NCBI RefSeq assembly: GCF_003709565.1
Contig: NZ_QNRC01000003.1
Location: forward strand, 124,001-188,000
Source of the DNA: Paracoccus sigandri
GTDB lineage: Bacteria; Pseudomonadota; Alphaproteobacteria; Rhodobacterales; Rhodobacteraceae
Direction of reading: 5' to 3'
Length of the DNA stretch: 64,000 nucleotides
In this document: positions 62,288 to 64,000 of the stretch, in pieces
Position numbering within the stretch: position 1 is the first letter of the stretch
How the letters are laid out: every line of letters starts with the position of its first letter
Position numbers and translations under genes: made by a program
The notes under the pieces: model-generated
Seen by the model: only the letters and a program-made list of their open reading frames with translations
What the model was told of the DNA's origin: nothing
Databases searched by the model: none

Positions 62288-63363
62288 ACGAAATCCGAAC
62301 GCGAGGATCCGGTTTGGCCAAGAACGCCGTCAGCGCCAGGGATGTGGCCGCGCTTGCCGGGGTGTCGCGGGCGGCGGTGTCGCGCTGCTTCACGCCCGGC
62401 GCCAGCATCTCGGCCGAGACGCGGGCGAAGATCCTGAAGGCGGCCGACCAGCTTGGCTATCAGGTCAACCGGCTGGCCAGCGGGCTGATCCGCAACGAGA
62501 CCGGCCTTGTCGCGCTGATCGCCTCGGACATCGCGACCCCCTATCGCTCGGAGCTGCTGGCGGCGCTGACCGAGGCATTGCAGCAGGCGGGCAAGGTGGC
62601 GCTGGTCATCAATACCGACCGCTCGGACGACAGCGTCGAACATGCGCTGCGCCAGGCGATCAGCTATCGCACCGACGCGGCGGTCTTCCTGTCGGGGATG
62701 CCCGCGCGCTCGCTGGCCGAGACCTGCCTGAAGAACGGGATGCGCCTGGTGCTGATCAACCGCGACGAGGAACGCCCCGGTTCGTTGCGGCTGCGCCTGC
62801 AGGATGCCGAGGCCGGGCGGCGCGCGGTGGCGATCCTGATCGCGGCGGGCTGCCGGCGGCTGGCGCTGGCCAGTTCGGCGGCGGACACGCCCAGCCTGAC
62901 CGAACGCGCGAGCGGCTTCCGCGAGGCCGCCCGCGCCGCCGGGATCGACTGGATCGAGGAACGGCGCGGGGCGACCTGCTACGAGACCGGGCAAGAGCTG
63001 GGCCTGTCGCTGCTGGCCCGGCCCGACCGGCCCGACGGGATCTTCTGCACCACCGACCTGATGGCCTGCGGCGTCATGGACGCCGCGCGCTGGCGGCTGG
63101 GCCTCCGCATCCCGCAGGATGTGTCGCTGATCGGCTTCGACGACATCGCCCAGGCCCATTGGGACAGCTATGCGCTGACCACCTTCCGCCAGCCCATCGA
63201 CCGGATCGCCGCCCGCGCCGTCGCCTGGCTGTCCGCGACCGCCGCGCCCGAAGACCCGGCCGAGACCCTGTTCGAGCCCGCCCTGGTGATGCGCGGCTCG
63301 GTCGCCCGGATCGCGCCGCCCGATCCCGGCGGAATCCGGCCTTCGGATGACGGCCGGCGGTAG
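62248..63363 (+). CDS. LacI-family regulator of the AfuABC-like operon
   Basis: A 371-residue regulator: helix-turn-helix 'ARDVAALAGVSRAAVSRCFT', hinge 'LGYQVNRLASGL', effector domain with 'VSLIGFDDIAQAHWDSYALTTF'. ATG 62248 has GAGG six bases before it; an in-frame TTG at 62314 has AGGA seven bases before it and would start five residues before the helix-turn-helix, like most family members. I keep the ATG but note the TTG. A LacI next to this importer supports a carbohydrate substrate. Confidence 0.84.
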   Translation: MDEIAAIHSANLCNEIRTRGSGLAKNAVSARDVAALAGVSRAAVSRCFTPGASISAETRAKILKAADQLGYQVNRLASGLIRNETGLVALIASDIATPYRSELLAALTEALQQAGKVALVINTDRSDDSVEHALRQAISYRTDAAVFLSGMPARSLAETCLKNGMRLVLINRDEERPGSLRLRLQDAEAGRRAVAILIAAGCRRLALASSAADTPSLTERASGFREAARAAGIDWIEERRGATCYETGQELGLSLLARPDRPDGIFCTTDLMACGVMDAARWRLGLRIPQDVSLIGFDDIAQAHWDSYALTTFRQPIDRIAARAVAWLSATAAPEDPAETLFEPALVMRGSVARIAPPDPGGIRPSDDGRR

Positions 63364-63486
63364 AACGGCGGGAAAAGCTTTCCACCTGGCCGTGACATTC
63401 GGCGCGGAAAGGATCAGTCTGGCCGCGCAACATGCCGGATTCCGGCCCAAACCAACCCCAGTGCCCCCTGACAAAGGAGAAGCGCA

Positions 63487-64000
63487 ATGATGCTCGTCAT
63501 CGTCAACCTTGCCATATTCGCCGTGCTTCTGTTCGGGCTGTTCCGGCTTCAGAACGGCTCTCTTTCCCTTTCCCTGCGGGTCTTTGTCGGCCTGGTCCTG
63601 GGCACGCTGTTCGGCATCGCCCTGCAGCTGGTCTACGGCCCCGAATCCCAGGCCGTGCAGGTCGCGGTCAACTGGATCGACATCGTCGGCAGCGGCTATG
63701 TCCGGCTGCTGCAGATGATCGTCATGCCGCTGGTCTTCGTGGCGATCCTGGGCGCGGTCTCGAAGCTGCACGACGCCTCGGCGCTTGGCAGCATCTCGGT
63801 GCTGACGCTGGGGACGCTGCTTCTGCTGACCGCGATCGCAGGGCTTGTCGGCGTCGTGATGGCGCTGGCCTTCGGGCTGACGGCCGAGGGGCTGGTGCAG
63901 GGCGCGGCGGAAGCGGCAAGGATGACCGCCATCGAGACCACCTATGCGCCGCGCGTGGCCGACCTGTCGGTGCCGCAGCTGATCCTGTCCTTCATCCCGC
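63487..64000 (+). CDS. tcyP: TcyP-like L-cystine / dicarboxylate-family Na+ symporter (3' truncated by window edge)
   Basis: A frame from ATG 63487 runs off the end of the window after 171 residues. The run 'GNGYV/GSGYVRLLQMIVMPLVF' and 'GLTAEGLVQGAAEAARMTAIE', then 'VADLSVPQLILSFIP', are the N-terminal third of E. coli TcyP (YdjN) almost block for block. The family is a DAACS-type trimer that imports L-cystine. GGAG lies about 10 bases before the ATG (CAAAGGAGAAGCGCA). An ATG three bases later is possible. It is not obviously linked to the LacI gene 123 bases upstream. Confidence 0.85.
   Translation, partial: MMLVIVNLAIFAVLLFGLFRLQNGSLSLSLRVFVGLVLGTLFGIALQLVYGPESQAVQVAVNWIDIVGSGYVRLLQMIVMPLVFVAILGAVSKLHDASALGSISVLTLGTLLLLTAIAGLVGVVMALAFGLTAEGLVQGAAEAARMTAIETTYAPRVADLSVPQLILSFIP

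Noticed and set aside
1-64000. Search for CRISPR arrays, tRNA or rRNA genes, insertion sequences and phage integrases
   Set aside because: None could be recognised by eye; no regularly spaced direct repeats, cloverleaf ends or transposase motifs were found.

Overview
This is a high-GC alphaproteobacterial window, most likely from a Rhodobacteraceae genome of the Paracoccus type. That assignment is an inference from GC content, tightly overlapping ATGA gene junctions, the Rhizobium-type rha locus order, and HpsN-like and AfuA-like gene families; no 16S or tRNA gene is present to confirm it. The window is almost entirely a catabolic and transport region: five importers with solute-binding proteins (three MalFGK-type, one RbsA-type rhamnose importer, one AfuABC-like), four LacI regulators, a DeoR, an AraC, an XRE-cupin and a LysR regulator. 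I see no rRNA, tRNA, CRISPR array, transposase or phage integrase.

Layout. 1-1349 (+): the 3' end of a LysR regulator and a TauE/SafE-type exporter. 1383-6536 (-): a second succinate-dehydrogenase/fumarate-reductase-like complex (Fe-S subunit, two anchors, flavoprotein), then a two-subunit class I fumarase-type hydratase and a NIPSNAP gene interrupted by an in-frame stop. The flavoprotein has Cys where SdhA normally has the FAD-linking His. 6812-17278 (-) with a divergent LacI (17437-18483, +): a closely packed cluster of a binding protein, SDR, two permeases, zinc dehydrogenase, ATPase, GabD-type aldehyde dehydrogenase, PfkB kinase, LacD/YihT-type class I aldolase and an enolase-superfamily enzyme. 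This fits uptake, oxidation, phosphorylation and aldol cleavage of a polyol or ketose, or of a sulfo-sugar.

18591-21799: a LacI gene divergent from an HpsN-like dehydrogenase and an SDR. 21866-32767: two divergent transcription units that share a 383-bp control region. Leftward are a two-domain SnoaL-like protein, a MalFGK-type importer and a LacI. Rightward are a bicupin, an alpha/beta hydrolase, an RraA-type aldolase, a 53-aa protein and an amidase. Two operator-like palindromes sit between the units. I regard this as the best candidate for an undescribed catabolic system. 32827-34853: a second histidinol-dehydrogenase homologue divergent from an XRE-cupin regulator. 35078-38732: an AraC regulator, an MFS exporter and small hypothetical genes.

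38851-50915: an unknown membrane protein, then the complete L-rhamnose locus (rhaI, rhaD divergent from rhaRSTPQUK). 50928-56695: a MacB-like ABC pair with a His-rich loop, a DUF3299 protein, alkaline phosphatase and a divergent Na+/phosphate symporter, suggesting a link between zinc and phosphate. 56706-63363: a 52-aa repeat peptide, an inositol-monophosphatase-family enzyme and an AfuABC-like importer divergent from a LacI, which I read as hexose-phosphate rather than iron uptake. 63487-end: the 5' part of a TcyP-like cystine symporter.
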